Shown piece after piece: positions 45,576-54,473 of a DNA stretch of 64,000 nt (positions within the stretch are counted from its first letter, which is position 1; every line of letters begins with the position of its first letter). Source of the DNA: Geothrix sp. 21YS21S-4 (lineage in GTDB: Bacteria > Acidobacteriota > Holophagae > Holophagales > Holophagaceae); NCBI RefSeq assembly GCF_030845995.1, contig NZ_CP132719.1, positions 124,001 through 188,000 of the forward strand. Reading direction: 5' to 3'. Below the pieces are notes generated by a model, which was not told the DNA's origin, ran no database searches, and worked only from the letters and a program-made list of their open reading frames with translations. The position numbers and the translations under genes were made by a program.

Positions 45576-47888
45576 CTATTCGAGCGCGTGGCCCGCCAGC
45601 AGTTCGTCCATCAGCGCCAGCAGGCGGGGCATTTCGAAGGGCTTGGGAAGCAGGCGGACGCGGGGATCCTGGGCCAGCGTTGCTTCCATTCCTTCGAGGC
45701 CCTGGCCGCTGATCAGGATGAACGGCGTGTCCGAGCCTGCGGCGCGGATCCGCTCCAGCAGCTCGAGCCCCGTGCAGTCCGGCATCCGGTGGTCGCTGAG
45801 GACCAAGTCGAAGGAGGCCGCCTGCCAGGCCTGCCACGCCACCGCGCCGTCGGGGGCAGCGGCCACCTGGGCCCGGGCGAGGGTGAGGGCGTCCGCCAGC
45901 ATGTCGCGGAGCAGCGCCTCGTCCTCCACCACCAGGATCTTCACGCCGGCGAGGCGGGTCTCGGCCCGGAGCGGTTCCTTGGGATGGGGCTGCGGATCGT
46001 CCTCTCCGTCCGCCGCGGGAAAGGTGATCCGGAAGCGGGCGCCTCCTTCGGGGCGGTTGCTCGCCTGGATGGTGCCCTGGTGGGCCTTGACGATCCCGAA
46101 GGCCATGGCGAGGCCCAGGCCGGTGCCCTTCCCCAGCTCCTTGGTGGTGTAGAACGGCTCGAAGATGTGCGACAGGGCCGCGGGGGCGATGCCCTGGCCG
46201 GAATCGAGCACCTCCACGGAGGCGAGGCCCGGCGGAGCCGCCGCCGTGCGAAGTTCCAGGGTGCCGCCGTTGGGCATGGCGTCCCGCGCGTTCACCGCGA
46301 GGTTCATCAGGACCTGCTCCAGCTGGACCGCGTCGCCCCGGACCCGCGGCAGGGCGGGATCCAGGTCGAGCACCAGGCGGATCCGGCCCCCCAGCAGGCG
46401 GTCCAGGATGGTGGCGGTCTCGCCCACCAGGAGGTTCAGGTCCAGGCGCTTCAGCTCCGGGCGCGACTGGTGGCTGAAGGACAGCAGGGCCTTGGTGGTC
46501 TGGGCGCAGCGCCGGGTGGCTTCCTCGGCGCGGAGGATCCGGTTGAGGACGGGATGGCCCTCCGGCAGCAGTTCCCGGCTGAGGTGGAGCTGGCCCAGGA
46601 TCGCCGCCAGCTGATTGTTCACGTCGTGGGCGATGCCTCCGGCCAGAGTTCCCACGGTCTCCATGCGCTGGCTGTGCTCCAACTGGCGCTGGAGCCGGGC
46701 GCGGTCCGCCAGGGTCTCGCCCGCCTTGCGAAGGGCGTGGTCCAGGCTGCGGATTTCCTGGATCTCCGACGTGGTGGCTGGCGGCGGCTCGCCCTGGCCC
46801 AGGGCCTCCGCGAGGGCGCTCAGTTCCGCGATGGGCTCCGCCACGTACCGGGCGATCCGCCGGATCCGCCAGGCCGCGAGCCCCAGGGCGAGCACCGCCA
46901 GGCCCAGCATGCTCCCCACCCGGAAGTGGGCGGGGCCGAGAAGATCCTCCTCGGGGACCACCAGCAGAAGCCGCCAGTGGAGGCCCGCCAGCCCCTCGAA
47001 GGGAAGGGCCAAGCCGAAGGCCGGCGCCGTTCCCAGGGTGATGTGCTGGGCGTCCTTCGCGGAGCCCCTCGGTCCCGTCCAGCCGCCCAGGATCTCCCGC
47101 GGCAGGGGCTTGAGAAAGGCCCGCCGCCGGCTCCCCACGGTTTCGAAGGCGGCATCGCGGGGGAGGATCAGGGCGCGGCCTTCCAGATCCGTCACCAGGC
47201 AGCGGCTCCGCGGCGAGGGCTGCGCGGCCCACACGGCCTCGGTGAGGTCGTCCAGCAGGAAGTCCAGGGCCGCGACGCCCTGCAGGCCCGCCCCGTCCCG
47301 GATGGGCAGGGTGAAGGTGACCCCCGGATCCTGGGTGGTGTAGAACACGTAGGGATCGGTCCAGACGGGCGTGGCGGCCAGCGCGCCGGTCTGGTACCAG
47401 GGCCGGGTGCGGGGATCGTAGTCCATGGGCGTCCAGGGGCCGCTGGACAGGATCCGGCCCGTGGGATCCAGGCGGTGCCAGCGCACCCGCGCCCGAGGGC
47501 CGGCGTCTTGCAGTTCCCGGTAGGACCACGCGCCGCCGATGCGCAGGAAGAGCAGGGAGGCGCCGTCGGTCCGCGCGAGGTTGAGGCTGGTGATGCTGTG
47601 CTGGGCGCTGAGCACGGGCATGACGATCCGGGCCGTCTGATCGGGCCGGGCGAGGTCGAGGATGCCCTCCACCCACCAGTCGCGGATCACGCCGCCGATG
47701 GATTCCGAGGCCTCCAGGTCCCGCCGCAGGCTCGTGTCCAGATGCTCCAGGGCCGTCCGCGCCCGGGCGCTGGCCTGGTGTTCCAGGGCCTGCTGCTGGC
47801 TCCACCACGCCAGCCCCAGCAGGAGCGCGGACACGCCGGCCATGAGGACCAGCAGGTCCCGCAGCAGCAGGCGGCGGATCGGGAGCAT
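45576..47888 (-). CDS. membrane hybrid histidine kinase with Cache-type sensor and C-terminal receiver
   Basis: About 770 residues from ATG 47888 (an ATG ten codons upstream lacks a ribosome site). N-terminal helix RDLLVLMAGVSALLLGLAWW, a periplasmic dCache-like region to about residue 325 (DYDPRTRPWYQTGALAATPV is the typical Cache RxWY segment; WTDPYVFYTTQDPGVTFTLP), and a second helix (RVGSMLGLAVLALGLAAWRI). Next come a linker helix, HisKA with LAGGIAHDVNNQLAAILGQL, HATPase (GKGTGLGLAMAFGIVKAHQG), and a receiver (VKILVVEDEALLRDMLADAL, DLVLSDHRMPDCTGLELLER, LLPKPFEMPRLLALM). Likely senses small extracellular molecules. Same strand as the downstream propeller kinase gene, 106 bases away; the gap is AT-rich and may hold that gene's promoter. 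Confidence 0.92.
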   Translation of the reverse strand: MLPIRRLLLRDLLVLMAGVSALLLGLAWWSQQQALEHQASARARTALEHLDTSLRRDLEASESIGGVIRDWWVEGILDLARPDQTARIVMPVLSAQHSITSLNLARTDGASLLFLRIGGAWSYRELQDAGPRARVRWHRLDPTGRILSSGPWTPMDYDPRTRPWYQTGALAATPVWTDPYVFYTTQDPGVTFTLPIRDGAGLQGVAALDFLLDDLTEAVWAAQPSPRSRCLVTDLEGRALILPRDAAFETVGSRRRAFLKPLPREILGGWTGPRGSAKDAQHITLGTAPAFGLALPFEGLAGLHWRLLLVVPEEDLLGPAHFRVGSMLGLAVLALGLAAWRIRRIARYVAEPIAELSALAEALGQGEPPPATTSEIQEIRSLDHALRKAGETLADRARLQRQLEHSQRMETVGTLAGGIAHDVNNQLAAILGQLHLSRELLPEGHPVLNRILRAEEATRRCAQTTKALLSFSHQSRPELKRLDLNLLVGETATILDRLLGGRIRLVLDLDPALPRVRGDAVQLEQVLMNLAVNARDAMPNGGTLELRTAAAPPGLASVEVLDSGQGIAPAALSHIFEPFYTTKELGKGTGLGLAMAFGIVKAHQGTIQASNRPEGGARFRITFPAADGEDDPQPHPKEPLRAETRLAGVKILVVEDEALLRDMLADALTLARAQVAAAPDGAVAWQAWQAASFDLVLSDHRMPDCTGLELLERIRAAGSDTPFILISGQGLEGMEATLAQDPRVRLLPKPFEMPRLLALMDELLAGHALE

Positions 47889-47960
47889 GGGCAGACCTTT
47901 GGGGAAGGTTCTCCCCATTTTGTCGGCCGCCTTTCGCGGAAATCTGATCCTGGTGCGGTT

Positions 47961-50582
47961 CTACAGCGCCGCGCGCAACGCCGCGAAGGCTTCGGGCAGG
48001 CCGGCGGGACGGGTGCCGCCCCCCTGGGCGAGATCCTTTTTCCCACCGCCCCGTCCGTTCAGCGCGGGCAGCATGGCCTTGAAGAGGGCGCCCGCATCGT
48101 AGGGCAGGTCGGAAGAGACCGACACGAGCGCGGCGACCTTGTCCTCGGCGGCCTTGGAGGCCAGGACGATGACGGCGCTGCGGTGGCGGGTCCGGACTTG
48201 GTCCATGAATTCGCGCAGGGCGTTGCCTTCAAGGCCCTCAACGGAGGCGGTGACGAGGGTCACGCCCTGGATCTGTTCCACCTGCTCGGCGCTGCCGCCG
48301 CCGCTGGCGGCCCTCAGCTTGGCCTCCTTCAGATCGCGCTCCAGCTGGAGGATGCGCTGCTCGCGAGCGGTCAGCAGGTCGGGTAGGGCCTCGCGGGCGG
48401 CGTTGGCCTGTCGCGACAGCCCCAGGATCATGGTCTCGTCCGCCTGGAGCAGCTCCAGGGCGGTCTCCCCGGCCACGGCTTCGATCCGGCGGACGCCCGC
48501 CGCCACCGCGCTTTCCGACACGATCTTCACGACGCCGATCTCGCCGGTGTTCGCCACGTGGGTTCCGCCGCAGAGTTCCGTGGAGAAGCCGGGGACCTGC
48601 ACGACGCGCACGACATCGCCGTACTTCTCGCCGAACAGCGCCATGGCGCCCGAGGCCAGGGCCTCGTCGATCTCCATCTCCCGCACCTTCGTGGGCAGCG
48701 CCTTCAGCGCTTCCCGGGAGGCCAGGCGCTCGATCTCGGCGATCTGCTCCGGCTCCAGGGGCGCGAAATGGGTGAAGTCGAAGCGGAGCCGGCTGGCGTC
48801 CACGACGCTGCCCGCCTGCTTGACGTGGGTGCCCAGGACTTCTCGCAGGGCGGCGTGGAGCAGGTGGGTGGCCGTGTGGTGCGCGCGGACGCGGCGTCGG
48901 CGGATGTTGTGGACCATCGCGTTGACCGGCATGTTCTCCCCGAGGGAGCCGGTCACCACCACCTTGTGGAGGTGGCGCTTGGGCGCGGGGGCCGTGCAGT
49001 CCACCACTTCCGCGTGGCCGCCCTCGAAGCGCAGCTGGCCGGTGTCGCCCACCTGGCCGCCGGACTGGGCGTAGAAGGGCGTGCGGTCGAGGAGCGCGTA
49101 GCCCTCGCCCGTGAGCTGCTTCACGCGGCGGTTCTCCGCGTCGAACAGGGCCACCACGTGGGCCTGGCTCTCGAGGTGGTCGTAGCCCGTGAAGCGGGTG
49201 GGGGGCAGTTCCGCCAGGATCGCGAGATCGCCCGCCAGCCGGAGGTCGTGGGCCTTCATGGCGGCGCGGGCGCGGGCGCGCTGCGTGGCCAGTTCCTGCT
49301 GGAAGCCGGGGAGGTCGGCGGTCACGCCGCGTTCCCGGCACCAGTCCTCCACCAGGTCCACGGGAAACCCGTAGGTGTCGTAGAGGCGGAAGATGTCGGC
49401 GCCGCCGAGGGTGCCCGTGGAAACGTCGCTGGCCTCCAGGAGCTTCAGGCCCGTGGAGAGGGTCTGGCTGAACTGGCGCTCCTCGTGCCGCAGGGACTTC
49501 TGGATGCGGGCCATCTCGCTCAGCAGCTCGGGATACTGATCCCCCATGGCCTCGAACACCGCCGGGGCCAGCTCCGCGAAGAAGAGCCCCTCGATCCCCA
49601 GCTTCCGCCCGAAGCGCAGGGCCCGGCGCACGATCTTGCGGAGGACGTAGCCGCGGCCCTCGTTGCTGGGCACCACCCCGTCGAAGCACATGAACGTGGC
49701 GGCGCGGATGTGGTCCGCGATCACCTGGGAGGCCGTACGGTAGGGATGCTCGCCGCGCTCCTCGGGCTTGACCTTCGCCGCCTTCCAGATGGCCCGGAAG
49801 ATGGGGGCGAACAGGTCGATCTCGTAGTTGGTGTCCACGCCCTGGAGGATGCTGGCCGTCCGCTCCAGGCCCATGCCCGTGTCGATGCTCGGCTTGGGCA
49901 GGGGCGACAGGACGCCCTGGGCGTCCCGCTCGTACTGCATGAAGACCAGGTTCCAGATCTCCATCACGCGGTCGCCGTCGCCGTTGGGCGTGGCATCGCC
50001 GGGGATGTGGGCGCCGCGGTCGAAGTGCATCTCCGAGCAGGGGCCGCAGGGGCCGGTGTCGCCCATCTGCCAGAAATTGTCCTTCTTGCCGAAGCGCATG
50101 ATGCGGTCCGGCAGGACGCCGGCGGCCCGCCACAGGTCCTCGGCCTCGGTGTCGGCCGGGACGCCGTCCGCGCCCTCGAACACCGTGATCCACAGGCGCG
50201 TCGGATCCAACCCCAGGCAGCCCTGGTCCACGGGCCCCGTGAGGAACTCCCAGGCGAAGCGGATGGCGTCGGCCTTGAAGTAGTCGCCGAAGCTGAAGTT
50301 CCCGAGCATCTCGAAGAACGTGTGGTGGCGGGCCGTGAACCCCACCTGGTCCAGGTCGTTGTGCTTCCCGCCCGCGCGCAGGCACTTCTGGCTGGTGGTG
50401 GCCCGGCTGTAGTCGCGCCGCTCCTTGCCCAGGAACACGTCCTTGAACTGGATCATCCCCGAGTTGGTCCACATCACCGTCGGATCGTCCGCCGGTCCGA
50501 TCACCGCGCTGGACGCCACCCGGCGGTGGCCCTGGCGTTCGAAGTACTGGAGGAATCGCTGGCGGAGTTCGGAGGTCTTCAT
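47961..50582 (-). CDS. alaS: alanine--tRNA ligase
   Basis: 873 residues, full length. Charges tRNA-Ala and clears Ser and Gly mischarges. Class II core at the N-terminus (KTSELRQRFLQYFERQGHRR, motif 2 RATTSQKCLRAGGKHNDLDQ), tRNA-recognition domain, editing domain with HTATHLLHAAL and CGGTHVANTGEIGVVKIVSE (zinc ligands HxxxH and CxxxH), and C-terminal oligomerisation/C-Ala domain (RHRSAVIVLASKAAEDKVAA, RGGGKKDLAQGGG at the end). The start at 50582 follows AGGTACCCC. Transcribed after purH; a long hairpin (50607-50671) lies in the 98-base gap between them. Confidence 0.97.
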   Translation of the reverse strand: MKTSELRQRFLQYFERQGHRRVASSAVIGPADDPTVMWTNSGMIQFKDVFLGKERRDYSRATTSQKCLRAGGKHNDLDQVGFTARHHTFFEMLGNFSFGDYFKADAIRFAWEFLTGPVDQGCLGLDPTRLWITVFEGADGVPADTEAEDLWRAAGVLPDRIMRFGKKDNFWQMGDTGPCGPCSEMHFDRGAHIPGDATPNGDGDRVMEIWNLVFMQYERDAQGVLSPLPKPSIDTGMGLERTASILQGVDTNYEIDLFAPIFRAIWKAAKVKPEERGEHPYRTASQVIADHIRAATFMCFDGVVPSNEGRGYVLRKIVRRALRFGRKLGIEGLFFAELAPAVFEAMGDQYPELLSEMARIQKSLRHEERQFSQTLSTGLKLLEASDVSTGTLGGADIFRLYDTYGFPVDLVEDWCRERGVTADLPGFQQELATQRARARAAMKAHDLRLAGDLAILAELPPTRFTGYDHLESQAHVVALFDAENRRVKQLTGEGYALLDRTPFYAQSGGQVGDTGQLRFEGGHAEVVDCTAPAPKRHLHKVVVTGSLGENMPVNAMVHNIRRRRVRAHHTATHLLHAALREVLGTHVKQAGSVVDASRLRFDFTHFAPLEPEQIAEIERLASREALKALPTKVREMEIDEALASGAMALFGEKYGDVVRVVQVPGFSTELCGGTHVANTGEIGVVKIVSESAVAAGVRRIEAVAGETALELLQADETMILGLSRQANAAREALPDLLTAREQRILQLERDLKEAKLRAASGGGSAEQVEQIQGVTLVTASVEGLEGNALREFMDQVRTRHRSAVIVLASKAAEDKVAALVSVSSDLPYDAGALFKAMLPALNGRGGGKKDLAQGGGTRPAGLPEAFAALRAAL

Positions 50583-50591
50583 GGGGTACCT

Positions 50592-50678
50592 GAAAAGATA
50601 AAGCCAACCACCAAGGCACCAAGACACCAAGAAAAACCAAGCAGTCCTTGGTGTCTTGGTGCCTTGGTGGTGAATCGG
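50592..50678 (-). repeat. Palindromic intergenic repeat, CCACCAAG family, copy 2 (perfect 25-bp stem)
   Basis: The arms 50607-50631 and 50647-50671 are exact reverse complements over 25 bases. They are built from repeats of CACCAAG (left arm ACCACCAAGGCACCAAGACA followed by CCAAG) around a 15-base loop. Flanks AAAAGAT(A)AAG and TTGGTGGTGAA match the copies at 549-696 and 61879-61992. It sits 24 bases upstream of the alaS start on the purH-alaS transcript, with no T-run after it on that strand. Confidence 0.85.
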
Positions 50679-50680
50679 TT

Positions 50681-52225
50681 TTAGTGCCTGAAGTGTCTCA
50701 TGCCGGTGAAGAACAGCCAGACGCCCAGCTTCTGGGCGGCGGCGATGACTTCGCTGTCGCGGAGGCTGCCGCCGGGCTCGACGAAGGCGCAGACGCCCTG
50801 ACGGGCGGCCACTTCGAGGCCGTCGGCGAAGGGGAAGAACGCGTCGCTGCCTAGGACGGCGCCGCGGGCGCGCTCTCCCGCCTTGCGGCAGGCGATCTCC
50901 ACGGAGTCCACCCGGCTCATCTGGCCCGCGCCGATGCCCACGGTGGCGCCGTCCTTCACCAGAACGATGGCGTTGGATTTCACGGCCTTGGCCACCCGCT
51001 GGGCCAGCACGAGATCCTCGGTCCGCGGCTTGGGGCCGGAGCCGCTGGCCTTCACCTCCCAGGTCTCGTAGGGCGCGAAGGCGTCGTCGGCCCGCTGCAC
51101 CAGGTAGCCGCCCCCGATGGAGCGGGCGTCCAGCCCTTCGGCGCTCAGGGGCCAGTGGTCGGGCGTCTGGAGGATGCGGAGCTGCTTCTTGGCGGCGAAG
51201 ACCTCCAGGGCCTCGCCGGTGAAGGCGGGCGCCAGGATCACTTCCCAGAAGTTCTGGGCCATGACGTGGGCCACTTCGACGCCCACGGGGCGGTTGAAGG
51301 CCACGATCCCGCCGAAGGCGCTGACGGGATCGCCGGCCTGGGCGCGCATGAAGGCTTCCAGCGCATGCGGCCCCTGGCCCACGCCGCAGGGGTTGTTGTG
51401 CTTCACGATCACGCAGGCGGGAGCGGGGAACTGCCACACCAGCCGGGCGCAGGCGTCGGCGTCCAGCAGGTTGTTGAAGCTCAGCTCCTTGCCCTGGTGC
51501 TGCTGGCAGGCCGCCATCCCCTCGGCCTTCCGGCCCGGCTCCACGTAGAAGGCCGCGGGCTGGTGGGGATTCTCTCCGTAGCGGAGGCCCTGCTTCTGGA
51601 CGAGGTTCAGCGCCAGATTGTGGGGCAGGTCCGCGACCTTGCGGGGGGCCAGGTCGCGCGCCATCCAGCCCGCGATGGCGGCGTCGTAGGCGGCGGTCCG
51701 GCGGAAGGCCTCCAGGGCGCAGCGGCGGCGGTCCTCCAGGCTCCAGGAGCCGGCATGCAGCTTCTCGAGGAAAGGGGCGTACTGGTCGGGATCCGTGAGC
51801 ACCGTGACGGAGGCGTGGTTCTTGGAGGCGCTGCGGATCATGCTGGGGCCGCCGATGTCGATCTGCTCGATGGCCTCGGCGGCGGTCACGCCCTCCCGGG
51901 CGATGGTGGCCTCGAAGGGGTAGAGGTTGATCACCACCAGATCGATGGGATCGATGCCCTGGGCCTTGGCGTCGGCCACGTGGGCGGGCAGGTCCCGCCG
52001 GTAGAGCAGGCCGCCGTGGATCCGGGGATGCAGGGTCTTCACCCGGCCGTCGAAGCATTCCGGCGCGCCGGTGTAGGCCGCCACTTCCTGGGCCTCGAGC
52101 TTCGATTCCTGGAGGGTGCGGAGGGTTCCCCCCGTCGCCAGCAGGCGCCAGCCCTGGGCCAGCAGCCCTTCCGCCAGGGGGATGAGCCCCGTCTTGTCGT
52201 ACACCGAGATCAATGCCGTCGGCAT
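50681..52225 (-). CDS. purH: bifunctional AICAR transformylase/IMP cyclohydrolase
   Basis: 514 residues. Last two steps of IMP synthesis. N-terminal MGS-like cyclohydrolase (ALISVYDKTGLIPLAEGLLA, LLATGGTLRTLQ, HPRIHGGLLYRRDLPAHVAD), then the transformylase with NLALNLVQKQGLRYGENPHQ, ELSFNNLLDADACARLVWQF (catalytic KxxxxNN region), VIVKHNNPCGVGQG and SDAFFPFADGLEVAARQGVC near the end. The ATG at 52225 follows CAGGGGGC; the in-frame ATG at 52255 has no ribosome site. Ends FTGMRHFRH. The region upstream is the inverted-repeat element at 52260. Confidence 0.97.
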   Translation of the reverse strand: MPTALISVYDKTGLIPLAEGLLAQGWRLLATGGTLRTLQESKLEAQEVAAYTGAPECFDGRVKTLHPRIHGGLLYRRDLPAHVADAKAQGIDPIDLVVINLYPFEATIAREGVTAAEAIEQIDIGGPSMIRSASKNHASVTVLTDPDQYAPFLEKLHAGSWSLEDRRRCALEAFRRTAAYDAAIAGWMARDLAPRKVADLPHNLALNLVQKQGLRYGENPHQPAAFYVEPGRKAEGMAACQQHQGKELSFNNLLDADACARLVWQFPAPACVIVKHNNPCGVGQGPHALEAFMRAQAGDPVSAFGGIVAFNRPVGVEVAHVMAQNFWEVILAPAFTGEALEVFAAKKQLRILQTPDHWPLSAEGLDARSIGGGYLVQRADDAFAPYETWEVKASGSGPKPRTEDLVLAQRVAKAVKSNAIVLVKDGATVGIGAGQMSRVDSVEIACRKAGERARGAVLGSDAFFPFADGLEVAARQGVCAFVEPGGSLRDSEVIAAAQKLGVWLFFTGMRHFRH

Positions 52226-52259
52226 GCCCGCCCCCTGAACCCTCGATTTTCCCATGGTT

Positions 52260-52531
52260 AGGGCGGGTTTTCAAAGTGGAGTGCGGCCGCGCAAGGGGCG
52301 CCACCCAAGCGAGGCAAGGAAAGCGACGAAGGCGATAGGGGCACTATCGCCGAGGGGCTTGACGCAGGATCGCGCCGGGTGTCGCCCCTTGCCCGACGGG
52401 ACGTCGCCCAGCCGCACCCCTGACTGCGTTAGGGGCCTCGAACGATGTCCCGCATCGCCTTTCGGCCCCTGCCTTGCCATGGGCGCGGCTGGGCGACGTC
52501 GCGGCTCACATCCACTTTGAAAACCCGCCCT
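52260..52531. mobile_element. MITE-like non-coding element with terminal and internal inverted repeats
   Basis: 272 bases between purH and a small unknown gene. The ends (52260-52280 and 52511-52531) are perfect 21-base inverted repeats starting AGGGCGGGTTTTCAAAGTGG. Inside are two further hairpin units. One has arms 52291-52306 and 52377-52392 (15 of 16 paired), enclosing a small stem GGCGATA/TATCGCC. The other has arms 52400-52415 and 52485-52500 (16 of 16 paired). No coding potential beyond shadows and no clear target duplication. Structure resembles a miniature inverted-repeat element or a large REP/BIME-type unit. The gap 52226-52610 otherwise holds nothing recognisable. Confidence 0.65.
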
Positions 52532-52610
52532 GAGGCCCATTCGGAAGGGTTCCGAACCCAGGCTTGGGTTCCCGGGACGGGGGCCGAAAAGGAGGCGAAA
52601 GGAGGACCCC

Positions 52611-52949
52611 ATGGAAACCCAGGTCGAAGTTCAGTTCACCGTCCAGCACACCGTGGAGCAGCTGAAGGAAGCCTTCGTCAAACGGGGGCACATTCCCGAC
52701 TGGCACACGGTGGAGGGCGGAGGGGCGCCGGACCTGTTCTTCGAGACCAAGGTGGTGAGCCTGGGATTGTCCTCGGAGAAGGATCGCCAGGCCTGGTTCG
52801 TGTTCTCGCTGGAGGCCACGGGCGAGCTGCGGAAGCGGGTGGTCATCCCGAATGTGATCCCCGCCACAGTGAACCTCGACATCCCGGATCTGGAGGATTT
52901 CCTGGATTTCTGCCGCCGCTGCATGGTCGGCGCGGTCGGGGTGCGCTGA
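52611..52949 (+). CDS. small protein of unknown function
   Basis: 112 residues, soluble and acidic. METQVEVQFTVQHTVEQLKE, then DWHTVEGGGAPDLFFETKVV, LVLSSEKDRQAWFVFSLEA-like strands and LDIPDLEDFLDFCRRCMVGA. No family recognised. A good ribosome site GGAGG precedes the ATG by six bases, and codon use is like the neighbours, so it is likely real. It sits between the inverted-repeat element and the NuoG-like gene (61 bases apart) on the same strand. Confidence 0.72.
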   Translation: METQVEVQFTVQHTVEQLKEAFVKRGHIPDWHTVEGGGAPDLFFETKVVSLGLSSEKDRQAWFVFSLEATGELRKRVVIPNVIPATVNLDIPDLEDFLDFCRRCMVGAVGVR

Positions 52950-53009
52950 GCCCCGCCTCCTTTACCTGCCGGTCGTCAAGCCCCATCCTGGAAGCCCTGG
53001 AGTGGGCCC

Positions 53010-54458
53010 ATGCCGACGATCAAGATCAACGATGTTGAACTGAGCGTGGCTCCCGGCACCTTGGTGCTGGACGCCTGTCGCACCGTCGGCATCGACATTC
53101 CGCACTACTGCTACCACCCGGCGCTGACGCCCGTGGCGACCTGCCGCATGTGCCTCGTGGAGATCAAGGGCCAGCCCAAGCTCGCCACCAGCTGCACCAC
53201 GCCGGTTCCGCCCGCGCCCAAGGACAACCCCGACGCGGTCGTGATGGAGGTCCTCACCAACTCGCCGGCGGTGGCCGACGCGCGGGCCGGGGTGATGGAG
53301 TTCCTGCTCATCAACCACCCGCTGGACTGCCCCATCTGCGACCAGGCGGGCGAGTGCAAGCTCCAGGACTACTCCTACGACTACGGCAGCGGCGACTCGC
53401 GCATGGCCGAGGTGAAGCGCCGCTACCGCTACGAGGACCTGGGCGCCAAGATCGTCATCGACAAGAACCGCTGCATCCACTGCACCCGCTGCGTCCGCTT
53501 CACCCGCGAGATCAGCGGCGGCGGCGAGCTGATCGTCGCCCAGCGCGGCGCCGGGCTGGAAGTCACCACCTACACCGGGAAGACCCTGGACCAGAACCCC
53601 TACGCGGGGAACGTGGTGGACCTGTGCCCCGTGGGCGCCCTCACCAGCCGCGACTTCCGCTTCCGCAAGCGGGTCTGGTACCTCAAGAGCACGCCGTCCA
53701 TCAGCCGCCATTCGGCCCTGGGCAGCCCCATCTGGATCGACCACGAGGGCAACCGGGTCTACCGCCTCCGTCCGCGGCCCCTGGAAGGCAAGGAGACCAC
53801 GCACTTCATCAGCGACGAGGAGCGCTACGCCTACGGCCACTACAACCGCGCCGACGCCGCGCCCCTGCCGATGCTGAAGGGCGCGCCGACCTCCTTCGAC
53901 GACGTGCGGGCCGCGCTGCAGGCCGCCGGTTCCGTCGCCGTCATCGGGCAGGGAACGTTCGGATGCGACGCCGCCCAGCGCCTGGGCGACGTCGCCGCCT
54001 CCCCCGAGCTCCGCTACGGCAGCGGGGACCGCACCATTCCCGTGGTCCTGCCGAAGTACCAGACCAGCGCCGACGGCATCCTGAACCGCCGCGGCTTCAC
54101 CGAGCGCGGATTCCGCTTCGGGGCGCTGGAGGAGCTGCTGGGCAAGGTCCAGGCCGGCGAGGTCAAAGCCGTGGTCCTGCTGCACGACGCGGCCTTCACC
54201 AGCGCGAAGGAGACGGAGCTGCTCGGCCGCATCCTCCAGGCGGCCTCCTTCAGCCTGGCGCTCGAAGTGACGCCCTCGGACCTGGGCCGATCGGCCACGG
54301 CCTGGCTGCCGATCGCGAGCTACGTGGAGGAGAGCGACTTTATCGTCAACCACGACGGCGAGCTGCGGCGCTACCAGAAGGCGATCCAGCCGCCGCAGGG
54401 CGTCCGCCCCGTGGCCGCCCTGGCGCGGGACCTGGCCGCCGTCCCCGCGGCGGTCTGA
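53010..54458 (+). CDS. NuoG-like iron-sulfur protein, short form
   Basis: 482 residues. The first 220 match the N-terminal part of complex I subunit NuoG: a [2Fe-2S] site with Cys34, Cys45, Cys48 and Cys62 (HYCYHPALTPVATCRMCLVE), the His-Cys cluster LLINHPLDCPICDQAGECKL, and a ferredoxin-like [4Fe-4S] pair (NRCIHCTRCVRFTREISGGG, VVDLCPVGALTSRDFRFRKR). The rest corresponds to a molybdopterin-oxidoreductase-like domain but is cut to about 250 residues (NuoG is usually 700-900). No other nuo gene is nearby. It may be the genuine NuoG of a dispersed complex I, or serve a different NADH- or ferredoxin-linked dehydrogenase. GGAG precedes the ATG. Confidence 0.85.
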   Translation: MPTIKINDVELSVAPGTLVLDACRTVGIDIPHYCYHPALTPVATCRMCLVEIKGQPKLATSCTTPVPPAPKDNPDAVVMEVLTNSPAVADARAGVMEFLLINHPLDCPICDQAGECKLQDYSYDYGSGDSRMAEVKRRYRYEDLGAKIVIDKNRCIHCTRCVRFTREISGGGELIVAQRGAGLEVTTYTGKTLDQNPYAGNVVDLCPVGALTSRDFRFRKRVWYLKSTPSISRHSALGSPIWIDHEGNRVYRLRPRPLEGKETTHFISDEERYAYGHYNRADAAPLPMLKGAPTSFDDVRAALQAAGSVAVIGQGTFGCDAAQRLGDVAASPELRYGSGDRTIPVVLPKYQTSADGILNRRGFTERGFRFGALEELLGKVQAGEVKAVVLLHDAAFTSAKETELLGRILQAASFSLALEVTPSDLGRSATAWLPIASYVEESDFIVNHDGELRRYQKAIQPPQGVRPVAALARDLAAVPAAV

Positions 54459-54473
54459 GGCACGGGAGGGACC

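Noticed and set aside
52260-52531. Insertion sequence with transposase
   Set aside because: Only 272 bases and no coding sequence; at most a non-autonomous element.
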